Positions 6,333 to 14,565 of a stretch of DNA of 23,142 nucleotides are shown here, one piece after another. Position 1 is the first letter of the stretch. Each line of letters begins with the position of its first letter. The translations under genes were made by a program, and so were the position numbers. The stretch is from a virus. Below the pieces are notes generated by a model, which saw only the letters and a list, made by a program, of their open reading frames with translations, was not told the DNA's origin and searched no databases. The stretch spans positions 1-23,142 of the IMG/VR virus record IMGVR_UViG_3300017719_000217, one strand, 5' to 3'.

Positions 6333-6361
6333 AATATAACTGATTCTATTGAGTATGTCAA
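6333..6361 (-). promoter_or_regulatory. Sigma70-type promoter, TTGACA-17-TATATT
   Basis: -35 TTGACA at 6356-6361, -10 TATATT at 6333-6338, 17-base spacer. It lies in the 62-base gap ahead of the exported hydrolase and directly after the stop of the 80-residue coiled protein. The spacer contains TAGAATCAGTTA, which recurs near the promoter at 89-117. Confidence 0.75.
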
Positions 6362-6364
6362 TGG

Positions 6365-6607
6365 TTATTTTCTATCTTGCCTTATTTGGTTCAAAACATT
6401 TTTAAGTTTAAACACAATTCCGGTTTGCAATGCTTCTTTGGACCAATAGCTTTCATCTTCAGTCAAAGCATCAAGAGTATCCATAAGCATCATGTTTTGT
6501 CCACGCAAACCGTCAATATCGCTACGTAACATTGCCTTTTCAACTTTGTGTTGTTTGATTTCTTGCTGTAAGTAATGTACTCCAGCTTCGTTTGGTTTGA
6601 CTCGCAT
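6365..6607 (-). CDS. Hypothetical coiled-coil protein, 80 aa
   Basis: Begins MRVKPNEAGVHYLQQEI and is almost entirely amphipathic helix (EIKQHKVEKAMLRSDIDGLRGQNMMLMDTLDAL), so an oligomerising coiled coil is likely. The start overlaps the previous gene's stop as TGATG. No family is recognised. It is the last gene before the hydrolase promoter. Confidence 0.65.
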   Translation of the reverse strand: MRVKPNEAGVHYLQQEIKQHKVEKAMLRSDIDGLRGQNMMLMDTLDALTEDESYWSKEALQTGIVFKLKNVLNQIRQDRK

Positions 6608-8175
6608 CAGCCGTGCTTTTCAAAGAAATTGTAATCTGAAATGTAAATCCATTTAATAAAGTCAATTTGGTCTTTACTGAAATCGTCTGCGGTGATTTCT
6701 TTTACTGTAAAGTTTAGTACTTTGTTTATTTTAAAAAAGTTATTGACTTCGTGTTTATTAATAACTTGAAACTCTTTAAAGTTTTTAGTATCAACAAACA
6801 TACATTGAGGATGAAAATGATGTACTTGATGCGCGCCTGATATTTTATGGAGATTTTTAAAGAACAAGTCTATCTTTTCTTGCTTTGTACACTCAGCAAG
6901 GTTTTTACCAAATGAATTGAAAATATCCTTTCCGTAATCGTAATATCTTTGACCTTCAGTTAAGTATACATTGATTAAAGAAACGAACCTTTCAACGGGA
7001 TCTGTGAATACGACTATAGGTGTACCTTTATCCTTTTTGTTTTTTATGACTGCTTTATATTCTTTTGTATCTCTAAAGATTTGCTTTCGGTCAGGATGCG
7101 TTTCCTTAATTGTAACCGAACAACTTCTTGGCACTTCAAACCAAGTTTGTTTTCCGTCAAGATCATATAATAAAGGCCATGAAAGTTTATTGCACCAAAA
7201 ACATTCGCAAGGTGAAAACTTGAATTCTTTAAACAAGTCTGTTTCAGGTAAAAAGAAATCTCTTAACTTTTGATTTTGCAAAAGCATAGATGGAAGTTTG
7301 GCAAGTGGATATCTTTTCAACACGTGGTCTGCAAATCCGTCAGGAGCAGGTCCACCTTCAACTGGTTGTGTATCCTTTACAAATTTCTTATATGCTCCAT
7401 CGTTATAACCATCTAGCGTTTTCATCCATTGAAGTTTATCAAAAGCATGTGCAAAAGATTTGGCTTTCGTTTCACGCTGAGAGTTTGTTCCCATCCATGC
7501 AAAATGCCAACCAAGATCTTGTATCATTTGTCCGCCGTGCATTGCAAACTGTAGCTTAAATGGCATATTGCCACAGCGAATGTTTAACATACCACCTGAC
7601 CTGTTAACCTGGTGTTTAGTTGCCATAAACATAGCTCGTTGCCAAATTCTAAAGGCACCTGTCGATTTATGATATACTCTTAAATCAGCTCTGCCTTGTA
7701 AATAAACTAAAGGTATTTTAAGAATGGAGTGATTACTATTTTGTTGAACGAGTTCAGCTAACCACTTTACGTTTTTAGGATCTACGATTTCGTCTGCATC
7801 GCCATATATAAAAACATCATCCGAGTCAAAATCTTTCATACCTTCCATAACAGCATCTTTTTGCAGACGCTCACGTACACGGCACAGTATAGATTCTATG
7901 CTACTATTTTTACCGGCATTTTGCTGGTCAATTGGCATTACAACCAAATCATTATCGTCAGGAATATCATGCTCAATGTAAATGATTTTTTCCATAGGAA
8001 GTCCAAGGTTCCTTGCAATTTCAAGAAACTTTCTTTCAACAGGCGCACCGCTGTGTGTCTTATTAGACTCAACGATGATAAAGTTATCAACCACATCTTT
8101 TAGCATATTAACCCGAAGCTGCAGAATTTCTTCGTTAGTCGGAGCAAAAAATGGAAAGCAATCTACAATTTTCAT
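6607..8175 (-). CDS. GT17-like glycosyltransferase fused to a sulfotransferase-like domain
   Basis: Two domains in 522 residues. Residues 1-250 match glycosyltransferase family 17 (PF04724, bisecting-GlcNAc transferase relatives): KIVDCFPFF, RVNMLKDVVDNFIIVES, SGAP, KIIYIEHD, and the metal/nucleotide site GDADEI (125-130). Residues 320-522 resemble membrane-type carbohydrate sulfotransferases: a PAPS 5'-phosphosulfate-like loop WFEVPRSCSVTIK (345-357), a 3'-phosphate-like FTDPVERFVSL (390-400), HHFHPQ (452-457), and a terminal YISDYNFF. No signal peptide or membrane segment, so it would act in the cytoplasm. The gene abuts a methyltransferase gene; together they suggest assembly and sulfation or methylation of a glycan. 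GT17 call firm; sulfotransferase call probable, activity and substrate inferred. Confidence 0.8.
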   Translation of the reverse strand: MKIVDCFPFFAPTNEEILQLRVNMLKDVVDNFIIVESNKTHSGAPVERKFLEIARNLGLPMEKIIYIEHDIPDDNDLVVMPIDQQNAGKNSSIESILCRVRERLQKDAVMEGMKDFDSDDVFIYGDADEIVDPKNVKWLAELVQQNSNHSILKIPLVYLQGRADLRVYHKSTGAFRIWQRAMFMATKHQVNRSGGMLNIRCGNMPFKLQFAMHGGQMIQDLGWHFAWMGTNSQRETKAKSFAHAFDKLQWMKTLDGYNDGAYKKFVKDTQPVEGGPAPDGFADHVLKRYPLAKLPSMLLQNQKLRDFFLPETDLFKEFKFSPCECFWCNKLSWPLLYDLDGKQTWFEVPRSCSVTIKETHPDRKQIFRDTKEYKAVIKNKKDKGTPIVVFTDPVERFVSLINVYLTEGQRYYDYGKDIFNSFGKNLAECTKQEKIDLFFKNLHKISGAHQVHHFHPQCMFVDTKNFKEFQVINKHEVNNFFKINKVLNFTVKEITADDFSKDQIDFIKWIYISDYNFFEKHG

Positions 8176-8751
8176 TTATGATCTTTCTAATACTGTCAGT
8201 CCGTTATTGTTTGTTCTATGGTCTCTAAATTTCCAATGAGGATTTGCCATAATAAATTCAATAATGGCTGGAAGCAATCCTTGACCTTTGATTGCTTTAC
8301 GGTTTGGATTTGACGCCCACTCCATACTTTCGTCAACAGTACCATATGTATGAGTATCATGAAATGCTAAGAATCTTGTTGGTACATTACCATGCATAGC
8401 AAGTTCTTGTCTTAGTTGAGCCTGTGAATGCCATGTATCAATAAACAGCATATCAGTCGGTTCAATTTTAACTTGCAGTACATCTTTGATAATATAGTCA
8501 ACATCCTTACCTGCTTTACGAGCCATTTCAAATAATTCAGTAACACTTGGTTCTTCGTAAATGTCATATGACCGCAACACTACATCGCAAGTTAGGAATG
8601 CTCGAGAGCTCGCGCCACGGCGAACTCCCATTTCAGTTACGTGTTTACAGTGTTCAGCATAGTCTTTTAAAATCGGAAGATGCTCATTAATATCAGTGGG
8701 CTTAGCGGACCACTCATTGTATGTTTGGTTTATAATTGTTTGAAAGTTCAT
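8176..8751 (-). CDS. Class I SAM-dependent methyltransferase-like protein
   Basis: Resembles the Methyltransf_24/CmcI-type group that often O-methylates sugars. SAM motif I is HVTEMGVRRGASS (residues 37-49; E40, G42, G46). The acidic ribose-binding strand may be SYDIYEE. The motif LFIDTWHS and the AFHDTHTYG segment (HD..H) carry acidic and histidine residues that bind metal in relatives. Length 191 fits a single Rossmann domain. It starts by ATGA overlap with the RmlB-like gene, AAGGTGG eight bases upstream. Glycan methylation is inferred from its neighbours; a small-molecule target is possible. Confidence 0.75.
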   Translation of the reverse strand: MNFQTIINQTYNEWSAKPTDINEHLPILKDYAEHCKHVTEMGVRRGASSRAFLTCDVVLRSYDIYEEPSVTELFEMARKAGKDVDYIIKDVLQVKIEPTDMLFIDTWHSQAQLRQELAMHGNVPTRFLAFHDTHTYGTVDESMEWASNPNRKAIKGQGLLPAIIEFIMANPHWKFRDHRTNNNGLTVLERS

Positions 8752-9773
8752 ATGTCAAGCCACCTTCTGTTATCTAAAGTCCACTGGACCACTTCAGCAA
8801 TTCTTTCTCTAACAGGTTGCGGACGCCAACCCATATTCGCCATACGATCACCACTAAGAGCATAACGAAGATCATGGCCAGGACGGCTAGAATGGAAATC
8901 CATAAACTCATATTTAAGTTCCTTTCCTTGTGCGTCAGCAATAAGATTTGCGAGTTCTAAATTGTTAAGCTCGGTTGCTCCGCAGATGTTAAACTTAGGA
9001 CATTTAATACCACTATTATTTGACATATCTAAAGTACGATTGTGTTCTAGCAAAAACATTGTTGCGTCAGCTACATCTTCAGCGTGAATGTAATGACGAG
9101 ATCCTGGTATTGTTTTGCTTGCATCGCTATGAATTGTAACAGTACCGTCATCTCTTACATTCCGAATAGTCATAGGAATAAACTTTTCAGGATGTTGACG
9201 TTGGCCAAACACATTCATAGTGTGAGTAATATAAATTGGCATATTATAAGTATTTTGATATGCAACAGCCAATTCCTCAGCTCCAGCCTTAGATGCTGAA
9301 TATGGATTAGTACAATTATAACGATCATATTCGTCATACTTAATTCCATCCGGAGCAGGTCCAAATACTTCGTCTGTTGAAAAGTATAAGAACCTTTCAA
9401 GATTGTCTTGCCGACGACCATAATCTAAAAGATTAGCCGTACCCACTACGTTATCCATAACAAATTCCATAGGACGCTCAATAGAACGATCTACGTGGGA
9501 ACCAGCTGCCAGGTGAGCAATAATATCAACAGGACCAATGTCTGCTTCGAGCATTGGGTTGATTTCTGCCTTTAAGTCGTGGAAGATTGTTCGTACACGT
9601 TTACGCTCAGCAGGAGTTCGTTCCTGAAGTAAATCATGGAGGCGATTGAGATTACCGCTATAATCTAAACGATCAAGCGTTACAATTTCCCAGTCTGTTC
9701 GGAGGAGTACCTGATTAATTAAATGGTGAGCAATAAAACCACCGCCACCAGTAATTAGAATACGTTTTGCCAT
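8748..9773 (-). CDS. rmlB: dTDP-glucose 4,6-dehydratase-like SDR enzyme
   Basis: Extended short-chain dehydrogenase/reductase that most likely converts a nucleotide hexose to its 4-keto-6-deoxy form. Seen: NAD-binding ITGGGGFI (residues 7-14), HLAAGSHVDRS, a catalytic STDEVFG (132-138) with the Asp-Glu pair typical of RmlB, then YSASK with Tyr158 and Lys162. VFGQRQHPEKFIP and RHYIHAEDVADA follow. Length 341 matches RmlB (about 340-360). ATG 9773 has AAAGG seven bases upstream. The DE pair and length favour RmlB over GalE or GDP-mannose dehydratase, but the nucleotide is not certain. No RmlA, C or D is in the window, so the host would have to supply them, or the keto sugar goes elsewhere. Confidence 0.85.
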   Translation of the reverse strand: MAKRILITGGGGFIAHHLINQVLLRTDWEIVTLDRLDYSGNLNRLHDLLQERTPAERKRVRTIFHDLKAEINPMLEADIGPVDIIAHLAAGSHVDRSIERPMEFVMDNVVGTANLLDYGRRQDNLERFLYFSTDEVFGPAPDGIKYDEYDRYNCTNPYSASKAGAEELAVAYQNTYNMPIYITHTMNVFGQRQHPEKFIPMTIRNVRDDGTVTIHSDASKTIPGSRHYIHAEDVADATMFLLEHNRTLDMSNNSGIKCPKFNICGATELNNLELANLIADAQGKELKYEFMDFHSSRPGHDLRYALSGDRMANMGWRPQPVRERIAEVVQWTLDNRRWLDI

Positions 9774-9815
9774 AATATACCTTTCATCATATTCATATTA
9801 TATAAGTTTATTTAT

Positions 9816-10235
9816 TTACTTTAGCCAACCGATCCTTTTGCCTTTAGCAATGCGATCTTCAGCAATAGCCTGGGAGCCAGGATAACGCCATGCCCATGTA
9901 ACAATTAATGCGAATGTAATAAACAAGTAAAGCGTTGCTTTTTCATTACCTGTACCAAAATACATAAATGCCAAAGACGTGGACATAACTGCAACCATCA
10001 GCCATTTAGCGGCGGTTGGATATACACGGTACTTTGACCAGTTTTTAACAAATGGACCAAACCTTGGGTGGTTCATAATCCATGCATGCAATCTATCACT
10101 TGATTTAGCGAAACAAAACGTTGCGCCAAGAATTGGTGTTGACCAAGGTAGACCAGGTAGTAATACGCCGAGATACGCTACTCCTACTAAAATAATTCCT
10201 AGACAAAACCAAAAGGCTTTTTTAATCTTACTCAT
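9816..10235 (-). CDS. DUF454 (YbaN-type) inner-membrane protein
   Basis: From MSKIKKAFW, a hydrophobic helix (FCLGIILVGVAYLGVLLPGLP) leads into GLPWSTPILGATFCFAKSSDRLHAW and FGPFVKNW, the DUF454 signature. Two further hydrophobic segments lie near residues 75-110, so 3-4 membrane passes are expected. ATG at 10235 has AAGGA about seven bases upstream and gives the usual family N-terminus. An in-frame ATG at 10289, overlapping the previous TGA and led by GGAG, would add 18 residues. Function of DUF454 is unknown. It is unusual phage cargo, placed just behind 5-aminolevulinate synthase. Confidence 0.75.
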   Translation of the reverse strand: MSKIKKAFWFCLGIILVGVAYLGVLLPGLPWSTPILGATFCFAKSSDRLHAWIMNHPRFGPFVKNWSKYRVYPTAAKWLMVAVMSTSLAFMYFGTGNEKATLYLFITFALIVTWAWRYPGSQAIAEDRIAKGKRIGWLK

Positions 10236-10285
10236 TTTATTTTCCTTCCACAGTCGTTTTCCAAAGAATGCAGACTCAAGTTGAT

Positions 10286-10384
10286 TCATAATCCTAAACT
10301 CCACATCCATACTGGTATTACTACAACGTGTAAAAACACGCATAGAAATAACATCAGTTTGACTGTTAACATATTATTGTTCAT
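10286..10384 (-). CDS. 32-residue hydrophobic (membrane) peptide
   Basis: ATG at 10382-10384 overlaps the ALAS stop as ATGA. The frame ends with TGA at 10286-10288, overlapping the alternative DUF454 start at 10287-10289, again as ATGA. The product [19 protein letters not shown] and following VVVIPVWMW forms one transmembrane helix. It is supported only by the double overlap and composition; the ribosome-binding site (GAAG about 8 bases upstream) is modest. It may be a small membrane peptide accompanying DUF454. Confidence 0.45.
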   Translation of the reverse strand: MNNNMLTVKLMLFLCVFLHVVVIPVWMWSLGL

Positions 10385-11574
10385 TTAAGCACTTCTTTCA
10401 ATGCTTCTACCAACTCTACCATCATCACGTCATTGTGATACGGCGTTGGCGCAATTCGTAATCTTTCAGTACCAGCATTAACGGTTGGCGAATTAATTGC
10501 TTGAATATAAATTCCATACTCATTCAACAAACGATCACTGGCGTCTTTGCACTTAAACGCATCATTAACCATTACAGGGACGATATGTGTGCAACACGAG
10601 TCATGAACTGGTATATTAGCTTCGCTCAACAATTGTTTCAGTTTTGTTGCTCGTTGTTGATGTTGGGATCGCAAGCCTGTATGATCTTTGAGAAATTTGA
10701 TTGAGGCAATTGCTCCGGCGCACACGGCGGGCGATATACTTGTTGTAAAGATGAACCCAGAAGCCACGGACCTAATAGCGTCAATGACAGTACGATTCCC
10801 ACTAATATACCCGCCTTGAACTCCGAATGCTTTTCCAAGTGTACCATTAATAATATCTACCCTGTCTTCTAAACCAAGGTGCTCGCAATAACCTCCACCT
10901 TGTTCGCCGTATAAACCAACGGCATGTACTTCGTCAATATACGTAATTGCGTTATATTTATCCGCTAAGTCCAATATCTGTTCAATAAGAGCAACATCGC
11001 CATCCATAGAATACACAGACTCAAATAGTATACAAGGTACCTGTCCACTTTCTGTTGCAATAGTTAATGCTTCCTCGAGATCTGCCATATCGTTATGATG
11101 AAAAATCATTTTATCAGCACGGCTGTGCTTAACGCCCATAATGATAGACGCATGATTTTTGTTGTCAGAAATAAAACATATGTTTGGTATAATTCTACTT
11201 AAAGAAATAATAGCCCATTCGTTTGCAACATATGCGGACGAGAAAAGAAGTGCTGACTCCTTTTTATGAAGCGACGCAAGTTCTCTTTCTAATGTAACAT
11301 GGTATTGCGAGGTTCCGCCAATATTGCGTGTACCGCCGGATCCTGATCCTGTTTGGTCTAAAGCTGTGTGCATAGCGTCAATAACATATTCGTTTTGACC
11401 CATACCAAGATAGTCGTTTGAGCACCAATTAACAATATTCTTAGGAGCGTATTTGCCATACCAAATTGCTTTTGGAAAGTTACCACGTTCTCTTATGATA
11501 TCATTAAAAACTCTATAACGACCATCTTCTCTATAACTATCGACTGTATTTTTAAAATAGTGCAAATGTTTCAT
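10381..11574 (-). CDS. hemA: 5-aminolevulinate synthase
   Basis: PLP enzyme condensing glycine with succinyl-CoA to 5-aminolevulinate, the first committed step of haem and other tetrapyrrole synthesis (C4/Shemin route). From MKHLHYF (397 aa, family about 400): [25 protein letters not shown] (76-88), [28 protein letters not shown] (214-220), PLP lysine K248 in [16 protein letters not shown], and [11 protein letters not shown]. The TRNI motif and close fit throughout favour ALAS over glycine C-acetyltransferase or BioF. Complete, all key residues present. ATG 11574 lies one base after the NrdA TAA, with GAAG six bases upstream. Embedded in the nucleotide-synthesis operon, so expressed with it. 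The alphaproteobacterial type suggests the host lineage; no regulatory CP motif is visible. Confidence 0.9.
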   Translation of the reverse strand: MKHLHYFKNTVDSYREDGRYRVFNDIIRERGNFPKAIWYGKYAPKNIVNWCSNDYLGMGQNEYVIDAMHTALDQTGSGSGGTRNIGGTSQYHVTLERELASLHKKESALLFSSAYVANEWAIISLSRIIPNICFISDNKNHASIIMGVKHSRADKMIFHHNDMADLEEALTIATESGQVPCILFESVYSMDGDVALIEQILDLADKYNAITYIDEVHAVGLYGEQGGGYCEHLGLEDRVDIINGTLGKAFGVQGGYISGNRTVIDAIRSVASGFIFTTSISPAVCAGAIASIKFLKDHTGLRSQHQQRATKLKQLLSEANIPVHDSCCTHIVPVMVNDAFKCKDASDRLLNEYGIYIQAINSPTVNAGTERLRIAPTPYHNDVMMVELVEALKEVLK

Positions 11575-11575
11575 A

Positions 11576-13234
11576 TTAAGCTTCGCAGGCTGCACAACCT
11601 TCTAACATTACACGCTTTCGAGTAAGTGATTGCGCTGCAGACATTGAATAACTGTAGTACAAACTCTTTACACCCATTTCCCACGCATATAGATACATTT
11701 GATTGATTTCTTTAACTGACATATCAGGATCTAACATTAGGTTTAGACTTTGCGATTGGTCAATGTATTCTTGACGAATTGCGGCTTGGTCAATAATTGC
11801 GTTTGGATTAATTTCTGAAAACGTTTTGAATACGGCTCGTTCATTTTCATCCAGCAATTCTACAAGGTGTTGCACAGATCCATCTCTTGCTTTAATACTA
11901 TCCCACGTTTCTACGGTATCTGCACCTTTATCTTCAAGGAGTTTTTGTAGATATGGATTTTTGATTGTAACTTTCATTTTGGCCAGATCTTTAACATAAC
12001 AGTTGCTGAACTCAGGCTCAATTGATTGTGATACTTGCCCAAGAATAAAGCTCGATGATTTAGTAGGAGCAATTGCCATCGTTGTAGTATTACGCATTCC
12101 ATAACCTTTTAGTAAAGGTGGCTCGCCTAAAGTTTTTGCTAACTCAGTAGACGCCGCGTGGGATCTTTCACGTAATGTTTGTGCAATTTCTAAATTCAAT
12201 TTTGACGCAGCTGAACCTTCAAAGGCCATCATTTTTGATTGAAGTAACGAATGCCATCCAAGAATACCAACACCAAGGGCGCGGTGGTTCATAGCAAAGT
12301 CACGCGCTCGTTTTAAATAGATTTGGCCTTCTGTTTTAATAATAAATTCTTCACAAACAGTATCAAGGAATTTTGTCATTGTTTCAATCGCGTCAGTATC
12401 TTTAATTTGATCCCAATGCAATACGTTAATAGAAGAAAGTACACATGTAAATGTTTCTTCGTGGCTGGATGGTAACGCAATTTCAGCACACATGTTTGAA
12501 GCATAAACTCTCATATCTTTGTCTTTATAGACTTGCGGTCTTCCGTTATTTACATTATCGGAATATAGGATATAAGGAAAACCAACTTCAGAACGACGTT
12601 GTAGAACCTTTGCCCACAAGCGGCGCTTTTCAGGATCCCCTGCTTTCATTTCTTCAATGAATTTATCACTAACAGTAATACCAGTTGTTAGACCTTGAAT
12701 AGGATTGCCTTCTGTACCAATGTCCAAAAACTCATCAGCATCAGGATGTTCAATGTCTTGATATGCAGCAAAGAAACCGCGGCGAACAGAACCTTGTGAT
12801 ACAACAGACGCAAGTGTATCATACATTTGCATAAAGTGTACTGAGCCTGAGGACTCGCCTGAGTCTCGAATAGGAGCGCCACGATGACGGATATTACCAA
12901 AGTAACCTGACGTACCACCACCGTTTTTCATTAGCATACCGTTTTCAGCATGACCAAACAAGATAGCTTGCATGCTATCATCAATGTATGAACCAAAGCA
13001 AGATACAGGTAAACCTCGTTCTTTACCGTAATTAGCCCAAACAGGAGATGCTAACGAATAAAAGCCACGAGCCATATACTCATAAAACTTGTCCGCAAAT
13101 CCTGGCTCGTTTAAATATTCTTCTGCTTTGTTTGCAATATCACGGATACGGCTTTCAGGAGTTTCACCTTCGCTAAGATAGCCGCGCGACAAAAATGTAC
13201 GAGAGTCCTCGTTTAACCAATAAAAATCTTTCAT
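11576..13234 (-). CDS. nrdA: Class I ribonucleotide reductase, catalytic subunit
   Basis: Reduces ribonucleoside diphosphates to deoxy forms, using a radical from NrdB. Seen: redox Cys79 in LPVSCFG, its partner Cys264 in FTCVLSS, the active-site N-M-C249-A-E251, the [12 protein letters not shown] loop, a radical-transfer tyrosine pair in SLYYS (526-527), and the C-terminal CAAC shuttle (547 and 550). At 552 residues it is about 200 shorter than E. coli NrdA (761): it begins directly in the ten-helix region and has no ATP-cone. The cone is instead fused to the partner NrdB upstream. ATG 13234 has AAGGA with good spacing. Followed immediately by the ALAS gene; a 12-base gap separates it from nrdB. 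Confidence 0.95.
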   Translation of the reverse strand: MKDFYWLNEDSRTFLSRGYLSEGETPESRIRDIANKAEEYLNEPGFADKFYEYMARGFYSLASPVWANYGKERGLPVSCFGSYIDDSMQAILFGHAENGMLMKNGGGTSGYFGNIRHRGAPIRDSGESSGSVHFMQMYDTLASVVSQGSVRRGFFAAYQDIEHPDADEFLDIGTEGNPIQGLTTGITVSDKFIEEMKAGDPEKRRLWAKVLQRRSEVGFPYILYSDNVNNGRPQVYKDKDMRVYASNMCAEIALPSSHEETFTCVLSSINVLHWDQIKDTDAIETMTKFLDTVCEEFIIKTEGQIYLKRARDFAMNHRALGVGILGWHSLLQSKMMAFEGSAASKLNLEIAQTLRERSHAASTELAKTLGEPPLLKGYGMRNTTTMAIAPTKSSSFILGQVSQSIEPEFSNCYVKDLAKMKVTIKNPYLQKLLEDKGADTVETWDSIKARDGSVQHLVELLDENERAVFKTFSEINPNAIIDQAAIRQEYIDQSQSLNLMLDPDMSVKEINQMYLYAWEMGVKSLYYSYSMSAAQSLTRKRVMLEGCAACEA

Positions 13235-13246
13235 GTTTTTTCCTTA

Positions 13247-14530
13247 TTAAAATAGATCGTCTTCGGTGAATGCTTTGGTCTTTTTAGAATATGCTGTACT
13301 ACGTTTAACAAAGAAGTCAACATTCTTTGTACTCAAAATTTCTTCAACGAACCAGTCGGTACTTTTTACCGCCTCTTGATCTACCTCATATAAAGGCTTC
13401 ATATCTATAGCTGTTAATGATTGATTGAAACGATGTTTTAGGAATTCTTTAACAGTTGCTTTCGGCAAAAAGTCTAGGTCAGATTCACCATAGATCCAAT
13501 CGACGATAGCAGACTCAGCCTTGAAGGCATCGCGGCAAAGTCTATTCACTTCGTTAATACTTTCTTTATCAAACCACTCTGGGTTTTCTTCACGGATAAT
13601 GTTTACAAGCTCAAATCCGAAACGAGCATGGATATCTTCTTCTTTTGATGTTGCCTCTACGGCGTTGGAAATACCTTTTAATACATTCTTGTGTTTATTA
13701 AATGCCATCATAATTAGGAACTGACTAAACAGTGATACGTTTTCAACAAACATAGAGAATAGAATAATTTTATGGAAATAATCTTTATCATCAACTGGTG
13801 CAGCAATTGACTGCTCAAGATAAGCAATACGCTTTTTCATGGCAGGTACTTCTACAATCTTTGCAAACTCTTCGTTAAGTCCCATAATCTCAATAAGATT
13901 TGAATAAGCGTCGGCGTGACGTACTTCAGACTCGCCAAAGGTTACACCAACTGCCTGTACTTCTGGCTTTGGAAACTTATCACCGATTTTTGACCAAAAC
14001 GTTTTAACCGCAACTTCAATTTGAGAAATAGCCAACATTGCTTTCTTTACAATATCAACTTCCTCAGGTGTCATACGTACTTTCATATCTTGAATATCTG
14101 AGGAATAATTAAACTCAGTATGTACCCAATACGAATGGCGAATAGCGTCAGTAAATTCAACTACCTGTGGATACTCGTATGGTTTTAAACTTGTTCTTTT
14201 ACGAAAAATGTTTGGTTGGTTATTATAACGGAATAAAATATATTCACGAGCAAGATCGTGTAATCCCATATCCATAATTACATTTTCTACCTTTTGGTGC
14301 ACGGCATCAACATCAACTTGAATGTCTGCTTCATCATCTCGGTTCAACAAATCTGTAACTTCTAACGCAACTTCACCAGGAAGCATTCTACTTCGCATAC
14401 CAACGGTTTTCATAGCTTTAGATACGGCAGTACTAATTTTATTCTCATCATAAGATTCAGTAGTACCATCGCGTTTAGTAACGTAATTAACTCGTCTTAG
14501 AATTTCTGGTGGAGTTGATTGTAGCATCAT
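13247..14530 (-). CDS. nrdB: Class I ribonucleotide reductase radical subunit with N-terminal ATP-cone
   Basis: Residues about 14-105 form an ATP-cone (YVTKRDGTTESYDENKI ... LAREYILFRY), the allosteric activity domain usually found on NrdA. The ferritin-like core follows, with likely metal ligands D148, E202, H205, E263, E298 and H301 (SEVRH, FVENV, SKEEDIH). The radical tyrosine Y209 is in the ADAYS segment, so a tyrosyl-radical type is expected. The C-terminus ends in TEDDLF, the region that contacts NrdA. Length 427 equals a core (about 325) plus cone. Cone-bearing NrdB proteins are known, for example in Leeuwenhoekiella blandensis, where the cone controls activity through oligomerisation of NrdB. 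Two adjacent ATG codons are possible; the second has better spacing from GAGGA. Confidence 0.95.
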   Translation of the reverse strand: MMLQSTPPEILRRVNYVTKRDGTTESYDENKISTAVSKAMKTVGMRSRMLPGEVALEVTDLLNRDDEADIQVDVDAVHQKVENVIMDMGLHDLAREYILFRYNNQPNIFRKRTSLKPYEYPQVVEFTDAIRHSYWVHTEFNYSSDIQDMKVRMTPEEVDIVKKAMLAISQIEVAVKTFWSKIGDKFPKPEVQAVGVTFGESEVRHADAYSNLIEIMGLNEEFAKIVEVPAMKKRIAYLEQSIAAPVDDKDYFHKIILFSMFVENVSLFSQFLIMMAFNKHKNVLKGISNAVEATSKEEDIHARFGFELVNIIREENPEWFDKESINEVNRLCRDAFKAESAIVDWIYGESDLDFLPKATVKEFLKHRFNQSLTAIDMKPLYEVDQEAVKSTDWFVEEILSTKNVDFFVKRSTAYSKKTKAFTEDDLF

Positions 14531-14565
14531 CGGTCCTCTTTCTTATGTGTTTGTGATAAAGCCAA
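14527..14565 (-). CDS. Possible 12-residue leader peptide ahead of nrdB
   Basis: The minus strand has GGGAGG at 14573-14578, seven bases before a TTG (14563-14565). The frame reads MALSQTHKKEDR and stops at TGA 14527-14529, overlapping both candidate nrdB start codons (ATGATG). The ribosome-binding site is stronger than that of nrdB itself. A short hairpin, CCGA-loop-TCGG (14578-14590), abuts the GGGAGG. It could be a coupling or regulatory leader peptide, or only a leftover ribosome-binding site; there is no independent support. Confidence 0.35.
   Translation of the reverse strand: MALSQTHKKEDR

Noticed and set aside
7981-8239. Overlapping plus-strand frames opposite the GT17 gene
   Set aside because: Antisense shadows of a gene with two recognised domains; no initiation signals.
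8734-8757. TTGACA-18-TATAAA on the minus strand at the start of the methyltransferase gene
   Set aside because: It lies over the stop of one gene and the first codons of the next; the -10 would be inside coding sequence and the spacer is 18, unlike the five good promoters.
9774-9815. TATAAT-like box in the gap ahead of the RmlB-like gene
   Set aside because: No acceptable -35 lies 16-18 bases upstream, and read-through from the DUF454 gene is enough.
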